Below are positions 22,971 through 34,659 of a DNA stretch of 64,000 bases, piece after piece (position 1 is the first letter of the stretch; every line of letters starts with the position of its first letter). This stretch comes from Diphasiastrum complanatum (lineage: Eukaryota; Streptophyta; Lycopodiopsida; Lycopodiales; Lycopodiaceae): contig CM055093.1 in assembly GCA_029204225.1 (NCBI GenBank), positions 6,453,815-6,517,814 on the forward strand. The letters run 5' to 3'. Both the position numbers and the translations under genes were made by a program. The notes below the pieces were generated by a model, which saw only the letters and a program-made list of their open reading frames with translations, searched no databases and was not told where the DNA came from.

Positions 22971-23379
22971 TTTGATAAAATGCGATAGTAGGTCTAAAAT
23001 GACCCAAGATTTTGTTTCAACCAACCTTCAGCTTTTTCGCCACATACTCAGAAGATTAACACTTTGGGTTAAAGTCGACACTTCAAAGTATCCATTTGTA
23101 AGCCAAGGATGAGGACAAACTATCAAACCTCAGCTACTCGGGTGTGAAGCTTTTCAAACTATCATGATCCACCGCTGCCATGCAGCGTTAACAGAAACAG
23201 ATGTTTAGCTTAAACTTAGCTAATGAATCTTGTAATCTAATCCAACATGATATATGTATCGGATCAAAGACAGAGAAATATGATGGAAAGAATCTTGAAC
23301 GCAACACTCAGTGAGGTGCGTATCAAAGAAGTTAGACAGTTCTAGCAGTAGCTAGTTTCATTCGTGAGAAGAGAATACC

Positions 23380-24695
23380 TCTCTCATGCCGACGCGCTGA
23401 TCTAGAAAACAGACAACGCTCAAGAAAGAATTTTTGATGTACACTTGATTTTGATAATATAAACGAGTTACCTTGTCAGGTTCAGAACATACAATACATT
23501 TGGTATCAACTTTGATAATCCATTTTAAAAATTCAATCTAACAGTACCTTCACCTTCGATTTTGTGAAAGCTATTGTCTTTAAGATGAACAAACTTCTTG
23601 GTGTTGTCGACCGAATAGTCGATAAACCATTCGTGATGGCTTGTCATACGTTGCGTTGCTCCAGACGAGGAACCATTCCTCCGATTGTTCGACATGGTGA
23701 TGGTTTACCATGAAGGCTTCTTGCTCATCATCATCATCTTATTGGATCTTCCGCTTCGTGTTTGTTGCATGGGCTTGTTGATTCGGCTATTTTTTCTTGT
23801 CATTGTTGAATTCATGATCCGATAGTCCTGGATTTTGTGGTTTGTCCTCTTGCAGTACTTGTAGAATAGTCTCTTCTTGTTCTGAGTAGGTTACTGATTC
23901 TAGTTCTTCTGTGATTGTTTTTTATTGTCGTCGATTTGTTTTTTTGACAAATTTCTTTTTCTATTGCTTGTGTTCTTCTTCGAGAATAATGCTCACAAGT
24001 CATTGATCAAGGATGAGGATGCTCCATTCCTTCTTGTCTCCTCCTGCAGCAACATGATTATGACTTTGAAAAATGTAATTTCTGAGTGTGTGGAGATCAT
24101 CACCACCAATTTTCATATGAGGATGGCAAGCTGGACAATAAGTTCATTACAGTGTTAGAGTCTTCGATCATTGAACCTATTACCGCCATTTGCTCTAACA
24201 AAGTCTTGAATTGATTAATGTGATTCTAAACATAATCACTTTCTGACATTCTGAGTTAGAAAAACTTTCTCCTCAGAGTGACATCCCTCACTTCGTATAG
24301 TGTGTTCAATATATTGGGCTTGTCTGATGTGGCCAATTTGTGTGTAGGAGACGCTAAGGGTCATCAAGACGAAAGCCTTGCCATCCCTAAGCTTCCACTT
24401 GGAAATGTCTTGCTTATCGACACTGGGAAGTAGTCCGGTCCCCGTGACTATTTTCCAAAGCTCCTTGGCCATCAGTACTACTCTCATTTTGAATTTCCAT
24501 AAGTTTGAGTCATTAGAGCAAACTGTGATTGCGAATACATCTGAAAATTCAGGATGAGTGTATGCAAATAGTAGATTATATGATTGGAAACAACTATAGT
24601 AAGTGCCCACTCTTTATCATAACAATCGCTCTAATAAGTAAGTTCTAAATCTGCCTTAAAAGAATCAAAGAGTAGAAATTACTGCTCTTATACCA
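23380..24695 (-). pseudogene. Ty1/copia gag-protease remnant A
   Basis: The minus-strand primer-binding site variant TGGTATAAGAGC lies at 24684-24695 (canonical plant site TGGTATCAGAGC). Downstream, gag reads NLWKFKMRVVLMAKELWKIV and DISKWKLRDGKAFVLMTLSV (24236-24610). A degenerate zinc knuckle (LFYKYCKRTNHKIQDY) lies near 23850. A protease-start SGATQRMTSHHEWFIDY lies near 23640-23690. Stops and shifts make it dead. A GTGAGAAGAGAATACCTCTC word near 23360 recurs near 30440, suggesting shared LTR sequence. The family matches copies B and C. Confidence 0.8.
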
Positions 24696-25089
24696 TGTTG
24701 GGATTCAGGGTCAAAGCGTCGACTTTGATAGTTCGAAGTCTTTCCTACTTGATCACAGCTTAGAGTAAGTGCGAGCATTTAGAGCATCATAATTGACTCA
24801 GACTATCAGTCATACAAGACAACTTAATCTACAAATAAGTTTATTTGCAAGCAACAAAAATCTAAACATGAATAAATGAGCATTCAATCACAATATACAC
24901 GACCTAGATTAGTGGAACATTGATTATTTAGTCGCGAATAGATACAGTCTGAATGCATAGTTGGGTCCTTCCTGAAACAATACTCTATAATAACAAAGAG
25001 AAAGGACAAAACAATTGTGCTCTGGATGATTGATTGATCGAATAGACAGATTATTGAGCTAAACGATCTCTTCTTGTCTGATCCAACCA

Positions 25090-25482
25090 AAGACAGGTTT
25101 TCGGACGAGATTTGGTCATTATGAATTTCTTGTGCTTCATTTTGGGTTGACGAATGCACCAGCTACGTTCCATCAAATGATGAACAATCTTTTTCATCCA
25201 TATCTAAGACAGTGTGTGGTTGTATTCTTAGATGATATTCTCATCTACAGTAGGACACTTAAGGAGCATTTGAGTCATCTTAAGACTGTCTTAGATATTT
25301 TCAAATGAGAGAAGATTTATGCTAAAGAATCTAAATGTGAGTTATTTAAGCATGAGTTATTGTACCTCGGTCATAAGATCACCCGTAGTGCGTTGAAGAT
25401 TGATGAGAGTAAGATCAAGAAAGTGCTTGAGTGGCCGATATTGAAGACGGTTAGAGAAGTTAAATCTTTTCTCAGTTTTATA
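25090..25482 (+). pseudogene. Ty3/gypsy reverse transcriptase fragment
   Basis: The peptide begins [20 protein letters not shown], continues [12 protein letters not shown], and includes the catalytic box FLDDILIYS and the palm-connection motif LLYLGHKITR. It ends EWPILKTVREVKSFLSF. A stop (FK*EK) and missing flanks show it is an isolated fragment of the RT palm and connection. Confidence 0.9.
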
Positions 25483-25534
25483 GTTGTCTTTCGGAAAAGT
25501 CAATTGAAAAGTATGCAAAAGTTGCGGCACCTTC

Positions 25535-25740
25535 GGATGATGGAAGAAGTCACACTTCTATTGATGAGTGAAGTTGAAGAAGTTAGACACTTCGAATGAT
25601 GAACAAAGTTGAAGAAGTCGGACACTTCGGTTGATGAACGAAGTTGAAGAAGTCGGAGCCTTCAGAGACTTGATTGTAGAAGAAGTTGAGGAAGTCCAAG
25701 AAGTCAAGGAAGTTGAAGACTTTGGAGACTTGATTGAAGA
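25535..25740. repeat. degenerate GAAGAAGTCGGACACTTCG repeat
   Basis: Loosely tandem units of GTTGAAGAAGTCGGACACTT with TGATGAACGAA spacers. No gene. Confidence 0.6.
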
Positions 25741-25799
25741 AGCAGGTATTGCAATATAGCTAATCACGATACCAAGGAATGTCAAGTCCGCATCTACAA

Positions 25800-26030
25800 T
25801 AGGGAGGAGATGACTCAAGTGGAGCTTTGGCACAAAAGATTAGGCCATCCTAATCTTCAATCAATGGAGTCCATATGGCATCAAAGGAGCTAGCTCTCGG
25901 CCTACCAAAATCATTCACAAAGTGTGGCAAATTATGTGAGGCATGTGGCCTTGCAAAGTCACACAAGACATCCTACAAGATATCTTTGACAAGATCTACT
26001 TACTTGGGTATATTCATTCAGATGTACATG
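25800..26030 (+). pseudogene. copia GAG-pre-integrase fragment
   Basis: QVELWHKRLGHPNLQSMES is the GAG-pre-integrase start. It is followed, after a frameshift, by KLCEACGLAKSHK-like zinc-binding sequence, closely related in DNA to 3.79-3.98 kb. It stops near a T run at 26033. Confidence 0.8.
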
Positions 26031-26593
26031 CTTTTTTTTGGTTAAAGTAGGGTGGTTAGTTAAATGTGGTTAATCTAGGTGTGGTTAGAGTAGGAAGGGG
26101 GTAGTTTGCAAGCTAACTTCGCAAGGGAAGCACTATTCCCTTAGGAACGAATCGATGCATGACTAATGAACTAGGCCGCTACAACTGTGAACCATTCTTT
26201 GGCACATGATCATGATTTGATCATTGTTATCATAACAGCTAATACACATATTCTCTATTTTCTTTATGTACACTTGTATTGCCGAAAGCTTTCTGATAAT
26301 TTTTTTCTTTGTTAATGATACTCGCTCCTACGACTCATATAGAATATTTGACACGAAGAAAGCATGGTTGTCATAGATGCCTAATAGCATTGCTCTCTGC
26401 ATGGACCTTGTCTCCTGTTGTGTCTCAAAGACAAGGCGAAACAACTAGCAGAGCAAGGGGAGGAAGGAAATCAAGAGGGAAAAGGTTCAAAAGAATTGGA
26501 CGCAGAGCAACTATCGCTTCTTCAAGAAGTGAGGATGAAATTGAGCATGGCCGTAAGTCATCAAAGTTGATCAGACGAGCAGAAAAAAATTGT

Positions 26594-27846
26594 TGGATTC
26601 ATCTCCTCTACTCTACTAAATCCCATGTTAATCTGTTTCCATTCATATCACTATATTTTTACTCGTGTTTCATTACACAGTCTATAGAATTACATGGAAA
26701 GTGCAACTGGAAGTGAGTCCAATAAATTTAGTGTGCAATCCGAAAATCATATATGGTGGATAGCTGCATTTGAAGTTCATAAAGAGACCCACGATGTGTT
26801 GAAGTGGGTATTTGAACGATGCAATATATCCAAGGTAATACAAGCACAAAATGGAGGACAATTGCTAAGTGTTGATGGCCAAAATTTTACTGTGGAATGG
26901 CACTTAGCTGCCAATTTGAAGACCCTAAAATGCACGTTCGGTTGCGGGCTCGGTGCGAATGCCAAACATTTTTGCATATATTGTATGTCTGAAAGTGGCC
27001 AAAATAAAGGTGTGTTGCATTGCAACCAACTTAGTTCCACCAAATAGGGACTTTCCCTTACTTATTAGCTTTCCCGAAGTCTTTGACGATCGTCGAAGGT
27101 CACTATTCAAAATGGAGCTCTTGTAAGAAGTAGGATCAACTTCGTCAAAGTCCACATCATCGACATCGAAGTCCTCAACACCCTAACATGAAACTCCATA
27201 GAAATCAAAGTCATCGACATTGATGTCTTCTCAAGGCAAATCACACACAGTCCCGACGCCTTTGGCTTTTCCACATTTTTCACAAAAAGACTGAAGCCAT
27301 TCCTTGATAGCCGAATGTCAGATTTCATGCTCACTTCTTGTACAACAATCCAACTTGACAATGACAACAGCCGCCCATGATATCCTAGATAGCACAACGG
27401 CCTCACGCCATCTCTAGTACCTTTCATCTACACAAATGTAAATTGTATATAGCTGATCAAATGTAATATACAATAATGCAGTAATACAATACCAGACGCG
27501 ATAAGTTGATTACTAACACACTCAAGCACGCATTGACGTTGAGACGTCAGCTTATTAGAGACAGACATTGTAGATGCTTTCATGCATCAATTCTTTCTTT
27601 TTCAGACGGATTGTCAATATAAGCTCATAGTTGTTACAGATTGTAGTTAGCTTTTGTGAGCACGTGGTTGAACCTACAATTGTCTTGTGCTCACCTGCAT
27701 TATCTAGCTTGTATTTCATTATACTTAATCTGAATAAATAGTTGTCTGGTTCCACGTTCAGATTTTGTCAATATTGCATGCTTTCCACTTTCTGTCTGAC
27801 TTTCTGATTGTCTTCTTTGATTCTTTTATTTGATACCAGCCCAGCA
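26594..27846 (+). mobile_element. copia LTR interrupted by about 0.85 kb of foreign sequence
   Basis: The start, TTGGATTCATCTCCTCTACT, and the end segment 27545-27830 both match the reverse complement of the LTR at 39.83-40.66 kb. The middle, about 26700-27540, does not. The LTR ends just before the primer-binding site at 27847. The matched parts give orientation (+) and identify it as the 5' LTR of copia copy B. Confidence 0.75.
26697..27046 (+). pseudogene. transposase-like fragment inside the LTR
   Basis: The open frame encodes NHIWWIAAFEVHKETHDVLK, VEWHLAANLKTLKCTFGCGL and GANAKHFCIYCMSESGQ. A DLK-like acidic or Asn strand followed by G-x6-C-x2-C is a layout I associate with uncharacterised DDE-type element proteins. 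No named family is recognised. It is truncated on both sides. Confidence 0.35.
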
Positions 27847-29190
27847 TGGTATCAGAGCTTCTTTGATTCCTTAAGCGGTTTTATGTCAGAGCTATTTCTA
27901 TAGCCTGATAAGCTTCTCACAAAACCTAATTCTATTAGCCGATAGAATAACTATTTTATTGTTCTATAAGATGCATTAGATTTTCATTCTTGAGTCATTG
28001 ATAGTCGTTACTATCACCCAGACTAACTATTCACATGGATTCCAAGGGAAAGCTAGCCCTATCATGGACAAGCTTGATGGAACCAATTACCATTTGTGAA
28101 AATTTAAGATGAGAACTATGCTAATGGCTAAGGAGTTGTATGGCGTTGTTACAAGTACAGAGGCAAGACCCAAAGTCGACAACATTACAATCTCTCGATG
28201 GAAGCTGAAGGATGACAAAGCTTTTGCGCTGATCATCCTCAACATATTAGACACTCAAATTGGCCATGTGTCTAAAGGTCAGACCTCCAAGGAAGTCTGG
28301 GTATCTTTAGTACCTTATACGAAGTGTGAGATATAGCTTCCAAGCTACATCTAAGAAAGAAGTTTTACTTCCTCAAGATGACAAATGGTGATTCCTTGCA
28401 AAATCACATCCACCAGTTCAAGAACCTGTTGAAGCAAATGGCTACTGTCAGATCAGTCATAGAGATCAAGACATAGTAATGACACTACTTTCAAGCTTGC
28501 CAAGCTCATATGAAAGTTGGGTGATGATCATCATGACACACCCTTAACTGACTCTTTCAAAAGTCATCACAATGCTGTTGCAGGAAGACACTCGAAGGAA
28601 TGAACCCTCCAGTTCCTTGACTGTCAACTCTCATGCCCTATACACCAACAGAGGCTCAACTAAGAAGAAGAAGAAAGGCCCAAAGCCATCGAAGCCAAAC
28701 TAGAAGCCGACACAACATGAGGATCAGTCGAATTAGCCGACAAAAAAGAAGCTGTTCTGCAAATACTGCAAGTGAACCAACCACGAGATCCAAGATTGTT
28801 GCATATTTCAAGCTAAGAACAACAACAAGGGATAGTCGAATCAAGTGAAAAATGTAGCTGTAGAGGCATGACATCCTATTTAAGAATTGGATCATGATGC
28901 CTCCATGACCAACCATCAAGAAGCATCCAATGACAGCTCCTGGTTTCTGGATTCTGGAGCCACACAATATATGGATAGCCATATCGGTTGTTTCAAGTCC
29001 TATATGTTTTATAGTACCAAATGGTATGGTCACCTTGGAGACAATAGCACACAAGCTATCAAAGGTGAAGGTACAATAAGATTGAACTTTGAAAATGATC
29101 AATCTAAATGGCCAGGTGGCCATAGTGAGCTGGCATCTATCCAGTTATTACTTCTTGGAAATTTACTTGCTAAAAGGACAAGTCCTTAGC
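27847..29190 (+). pseudogene. Ty1/copia gag-protease remnant B
   Basis: The primer-binding site TGGTATCAGAGC is at 27847-27858. Gag starts near 28035 (MDSKGKLALSWTSLME with shifts), then FKMRTMLMAKELYGVVTSTE, WKLKDDKAFALIILNILDTQ and TSKEVWVSL. A broken zinc knuckle KLFCKYCK lies near 28750. Protease-start SWFLDSGATQYMDSHIGCF lies near 28936, with EGTIRLNFEND near 29066. Similarity stops at about 29190 against a minus-strand copia piece. Several stops make it inactive. Confidence 0.85.
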
Positions 29191-29379
29191 TTGAGCGATT
29201 CCCGAGTGTTTCTGCAGACTATGTAGAAACATGCATAAAACTATAGAGCTGGACAATGTAGTGGATGAAGATTAAAAATGATTAGTCAATAATCAGGAGA
29301 ATAATCCAACAATAACGATTAGGCTCTTGTCAATGTCGGGCAGATCTTCAAACAAAAGTCAGTTGTTGAAATGATGATT

Positions 29380-30259
29380 CTCCTTGCTAAGGACATGGGT
29401 ATCTTCGATGTTTGTTGGAACAGGTCGAGGCCTGTCGATGGTGATGGGAGTCATTAGAACTAACTCTTGCATTGGCTACTTCTGCTTGAAGTCGTAAAAT
29501 CTTTCTTTGAGAAAGACAATATCTTGAATGACTGAGACTCAACATCATAAATTCGATAGGCTTTGTGTGATGTCGAGTATCCAATGAAGATACTCCTACA
29601 ACTGACAAAGTCAAGTTTCTTTCTCAGATCAGATGGAAGATGGACATAACAAAGACATCCAAACACTCAAAGGTGCTTGAGACTCAGTTTGTATCCATGA
29701 AAGGCTTCTAAGGGAGTTCTTGAGTCGACTGCTTTAGTGCTAGAGTAGTTTTGCAAATAGCAAGCTGTTGAAACTGCTTCAGCCCAAAAATTCTTGGGGA
29801 GCTGAGCATTTGACATCATTGATCGTGTTGCATTAAGTAATGTTTAGTTCTTCCTCTTGGCTACTCCATTGTGTGTAGCTGGTGGTAAACTAATCATGAA
29901 TGACGCATGATGATAGATAGTCAAACATTTTGTCTGATAGGAACTCTCCTCTACAATTTGTACACAGGGTCTTGAGTCTTTGACCAGTTTGTGTCTCAGC
30001 AAACTTTTGAATTCTTTGAAATAGTTGAACTTCTTAGACTTTTTTTTAATGAACATAACATTGGTAAATCTTGAATAGTCATCTTGAATTTCCACATGTG
30101 GAAGTCATCTCCGTTGAACTTATTGATCAAGCGGATTTCAGAAGGTGTACCTTCCATGAGGAATGATCTAAAAAATTATAAAATAGTCTTGAATACTAAT
30201 AACAGTTTGGAATGATGGCTTTGATACCACTTTGTTGAATTTCTACTGTTCTGATACCA
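29380..30259 (-). pseudogene. Ty1/copia copy C with gag fused to integrase by internal deletion
   Basis: Reading the minus strand, primer-binding-like TGGTATCAGAAC (30248-30259) and TGGTATCAAAGCC (30217-30229) precede a gag start at 30157 (MEGTPSEIRLINKFNGDDFH, then MWKF). The sequence then passes directly into the integrase core DDYSRFTNVMFIKKKSKKFN and GVAKRKN (29844-30095). After another shift it reads VFGCLCYVHLPSDLRKKLDF and GYSTSHKAYRIYDVES (29460-29666). Gag C-terminus, protease and the integrase zinc finger are missing. The copy faces copy B tail to tail. Confidence 0.85.
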
Positions 30260-32480
30260 GCTTGCTGGGTTCTTCATATGGATGCGGAATGATAACATGA
30301 TCTTTACCAAACTATAGCAAGTAAGCAAAATAGGCGAACACAGACAAAAGCTCCGCGTGCGTGCGAGAAGACAATTTTGTCTAGGATCAAAAGATCCGAT
30401 TGTCCGCTAGTAAAGCGAGACTACTACTCGTGAGAGAACCGTGCTTCTCTCACGCCAACGCACTGCGTGGATTCGCATGCAGTGCCTTGAAGAAACTAGA
30501 GAAAATCAATATAGATTATTTTCAGGTTGTGTCTGATCTTGAATGTCGAATGCTTATGCTGTTTATTTTAATATGTCTGAGTTTTCTTGTTCCCCTGAAA
30601 TTCTGCACCTTAGTTGAAATGAAGTCGAATTCTATATTAATTTTATGAACGTAAATCAGTAGTATCTGACTACCCTCTGGAGGATTGTAGGAGTGTTTCA
30701 GCTAGCAGTGTTCAGCGAACGCATCCGAACTCCATCCGAATCTCGAAAGAGAGTCGCGAATGTTTCGTGAATTTTTCTTCTCACGATTCTCGTCAGTGGT
30801 ATTGGAGCGCTGACTTGATTCTCTTCAACATCTACTTTTTTTGTTGGAGTGATTGATTGTCAGAGTACTACGCATCAGAGTAAGTGCATTATTTAGATTT
30901 TATTGATGTTTGCTTTCTTTCGAAGCCAGTCAATCGTCCATTAATCTCTAAGTTGGAAGCAATCTTGCAAGAGATAGCTTGTTGCTTTGGGCGATGTTGT
31001 CAAGCTATAAGATTCGAGTAATGCATCAGGGCTTTGTGATTATTCAAAACTTTTAGGTCCTAAGAGAAGTAACTCTTGTCAATTTACTACTATTTCTAGA
31101 AGTCTAGCTATCAGTATATCGTGTCGTCTTTGATTTGCTAGCTGATGCTCGTTAAACATCTCTACATCAGAATATGGAGGTCACGAGACTTGTTGCATAA
31201 TTCCTTTCAGTCAGTTCTGAAGTATTGACACCCTTGGCATACATTTTTTAAGCCATCACCTATCACTACGATCATGATGTGCGTGTTTCCTTCAGATGCC
31301 CTTCTTTGCCTTGACATTCCACCTTGATTGCCTTTTTTTCTTACAAAACAAGTAGCAGAAAAGGTTATCATGATGAAAGCAATGGCGCCTGTATATAATT
31401 GGAAGATAGTTTGATTTTAGACCCTTTAACCTTCATCAGCTACGTAGGTACAATGTATTGTCTAAAGGATGGCTGATTGCAAGTCTAAGATGCATAATGC
31501 AATCAAGTGAGATATGTGTAACTGTCACTGTACAAAGAGTGTTATGTAGAAAGCTATGTTCATGTCATAGTTAGGTGATTTGTTGCATCTTCTCTCTAAA
31601 GTATTCTGGCAAACTATATGACCAAAATATTAGAGGGGAACATATCTTGTGCTATAATCTCAGATCAGATAATCTAAATCTGTGAATTCTGTTGCAACCT
31701 TCGTGAGCTTTATGCTATAGTCCTTAAGTAGTTGTTTGATCTCTTCCCAGTATTTCATGAATGTGGGAAATAAACGTCTCTAATTGTACCACCTATTAGC
31801 GTTTGGAAGAACGCTAATATATCACTAGTGAATGCAGTATGAAAAAGTCATGCAGCTCTTTGGTGTGCAACTCACCAACAAGGACTAAATTTGATCCCTG
31901 ATTTCGCACTCAAGAATAATATCAAACAATACTCAGCGCTAGTTCTATTGCTAAGTGTGAGTCTTGAAATCTATTTATATTTGCAGTGCTATGTTTCAAA
32001 ACAGTAAAGCTTCATATATAATAAATATTCACACCCAGCTCATTCTAAATGTTGGTCTCACATGAGGTTTCTCTTAGTCGATTTAAGACATAGTAAGCAG
32101 TCACAAAAATATAGCTAGACTGCTAGCCAGAAGAACTTCTCTATTGTGACATGGCCATTGATGCGTTTGAAAGACATTGCTAACTTGCCAGAGGTAGCCA
32201 GAACCACTCAGAATCACTCCAGCCATAGCTTCTTAATGACATAGAGTATTCCCAAAAGACTGGTACAACAGTAAATCACATATTGCAGCCTAATTCTTAT
32301 TATTATGGGACCAAGTCTCACGGATTGTTTTTTGCCTAAAGTGGCACGTGCTCAATCACCACAGGCCCCAACAGTAAAGCTAATGCTGGAGAGCAAGTGG
32401 TGGCCAGTTGAGATGTCAAGGGAAAAAGATGTCTTTGAGCTATGACCTTAATTGCCCCCCACACTACAGGCCGCAATTTC
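30260..32480. other. stretch without recognised gene
   Basis: The first few hundred bases (to about 30830) are probably the LTR of copy C; a GTGAGAGAACCGTGCTTCTC word recurs near 23360. Beyond that I see no domain, RNA gene or structured repeat. Confidence 0.4.
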
Positions 32481-32481
32481 A

Positions 32482-32694
32482 TCAAAGCCATTGTGGCATG
32501 CATTTGATGCTGGGAATCGAATCAACAAGTTGATCCTTTTGAAATAGCGAGATTAAAACTGGCACAGCTCCTGCATCTGCAATGTGACATGGATTGTTCA
32601 TGTTCTCCTCCGCCATACCACACAAAGTTTTAACACACCTATGCATTGGATCATCTCTGTATATCTCTAGCTCATTGAACCATACGACTAGCAT
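32482..32694 (-). pseudogene. armadillo-repeat protein fragment
   Basis: A 70-codon minus-strand frame contains HRCVKTLCGMAEENMNNPCH and IADAGAVPVLISLFQKDQ. The latter is a canonical armadillo repeat (glycine turn, then AVPxLIxLL). The frame starts and ends without recognisable neighbours, so it is a single exon or a captured fragment of an ARM-repeat protein. No partner exons were found nearby. Function cannot be assigned. Confidence 0.5.
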
Positions 32695-33280
32695 TTAGTA
32701 CACTACAAATAAAATAAAGCATTCTGTGAATGAAGCCATTACAACAAGAAAACCAATATTCATGCTCTTGGTACAAAATTATGCTCCTAAAAAGTTATTC
32801 TATCCTTTGTGATATCGATGCTCATTATTGTAGGAATAATAGTATCAACCCCAGGATGATAGAGCCTTTGACAATGGTCAATTAAGTTGTTTTACTAGGC
32901 AGAATATAGTACTATAATTTTGGCTTCAATGCTATTGCAAAAGATAATGCTGAAGCAGTTAGTCAGCTTACGTTTGAAGCATACTCCGATCAAAGCGGAA
33001 GTAAAAGTGCAAAAAAGGCACTTTTTTTTTTTTCTGAAACAAAAAACAAATATAGCAGAATTTGCTAGATTTTTAATTTCATTGGCCAAACTAATCCACA
33101 TAGAGCTGTTAATAAGTGGTAAAACCCCAAATACAGTCATCATGTAGCAACTAGACACTATGGATTCAAAAATCGCCATTCTTTGATAGCAATCGCAGTT
33201 GGGATTTATTCCACAGCCCATAATGCTCTGAGTTTATGCTTGTTGTACTCTTAGACTAATGTATGGTTCGGTTGATTTCT
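32695..33280. other. stretch without recognised gene
   Basis: A/T-rich, with a T run near 33020-33032. Nothing recognised. Confidence 0.4.
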
Positions 33281-33284
33281 TGTT

Positions 33285-34659
33285 AGATGGAAACTGGAGC
33301 TCCATCATCGTATGTGAGGTGCAGTTGCAGTTACAAGTGTGGACGTACACCAGCCGGTGAGCAAGTGGTTCCGTTGACCACATACTATAACCATGTTCGA
33401 CAAGCTGCGCTTGGAAGGGTCCACTACAGCGTAAGGCACACACTAATAATAGCAGCAACATGCCTGCACCATTAAGACGTGAAGAGCAAGATCCAGAATC
33501 CCAAAGGGCTTGGTGCATGTGTGCAACTTCGTGCGGTGGAGGACGTTTTATATCTAGGAGTACTTTCTACAGGCATCAAAGGTTCCAAAAAAGGTGTCTC
33601 GACATAGCTGAATGCTTGGGGCTTCCAAGTTGTCCCGTAGAGCATGTGTTCTCTCCCATGAATGAGGACGACAATGTGGTGGAGAATGAGTGCAGTGCTG
33701 GTGAAAATGGTGCACCTGTGGAGGTATCGAGAGACCTAACTCTAGAAGACCAGATAATAAAAAGGTGTGTCGAGATGCAATCCTTATGGGATTCATATCA
33801 AACTCCACTAAAGTTCCAAAATGATATGTTGCACATCCTATTTGGAGATCTTGGGAGGGCAACAAGAGCTAACGTGGAAAATAACTCAAGGATACCTAGT
33901 CTTAGTAGGTTGTTAGTGCAACTCCCATCGACATGGGATGGTGACTTGAATGGGATGAGCACTCCAACTTGTTGGCGACAAATGCTTAACATGTACACGG
34001 AAATGGGCTTGTCAAAACCATAGCGGTATCGCATATGTATGTGATCCAAAGAAAGTCCTCACTATCCAGAAATTATTCCACCAAACTTAGAGGACAACTA
34101 CGATGGTTGTTTGGTGTATTGTCTTTGTCCCACGACTCGTGCAGGCAAGAAGAAGCTAAAACGAGATTGTGTTATGTGTTGTGAACGATGCAATATTTGC
34201 CGATTGCCTAGGAAGGACACAATACCTTTTTATTATGCTCCCATTGGACCTCAACTACAATTGTTGTGCAAAAGTAGAACATTCTGCTATGAACTTTTGC
34301 GAATGTGGCGTAACAAAGGAAATTGGTTGGGCAAACAACCACATCAACACCCAGAATATATAAGGGAATTTTGGGATGGAGAAAAGTGCAGGGAGTTTCA
34401 AGAGTTTTGGGATCCAAATTCCCTTTATGAACTACCAATAATTTGTGGACGTGAATTTTGCAAAAGAGCGTATGCGGCATTTCCCCATACATGTGAAATC
34501 CTTCAAAGTTCATGGGATGAAGATGGGCAACAATATAATTTTCGATGCAATAGATGTCGCATGTCTATTAGAAGCCAACGAAAGATGGCAAAAGTAATTA
34601 TCCTTACATGCATCTCTTGCTCATTTTTTAAGTTTGGATTGAGAGCATCGATGTACTGA
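33285..34659 (+). pseudogene. zinc-finger N-terminal region of a CACTA-like transposase relative
   Basis: Two Cys-rich finger-like segments come first: CSCSYKCGRTPAGEQ near 33312, and WCMCATSCGGGRFISRSTFY then RHQRFQKRC near 33510-33590. Then come EMQSLWDSYQTPLKFQNDML and LPSTWDGDL. After stops at 34021 and about 34045 the same frame resumes with CERCNICRLPRKDTIPFYYA, GPQLQLLCKSRTFCYELLRM, REFWDGEKCREFQEFWD and CNRCRMSIRSQR. A C-x2-C pair before an F-x-Y-x-P-(I/L)-x-P-x-L segment, followed by a DG-x-x-x-x-(F/L) box, is typical of CACTA-like transposases of non-seed plants and fungi. The catalytic part is absent. The assignment is from layout, not a database match. Confidence 0.45.
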
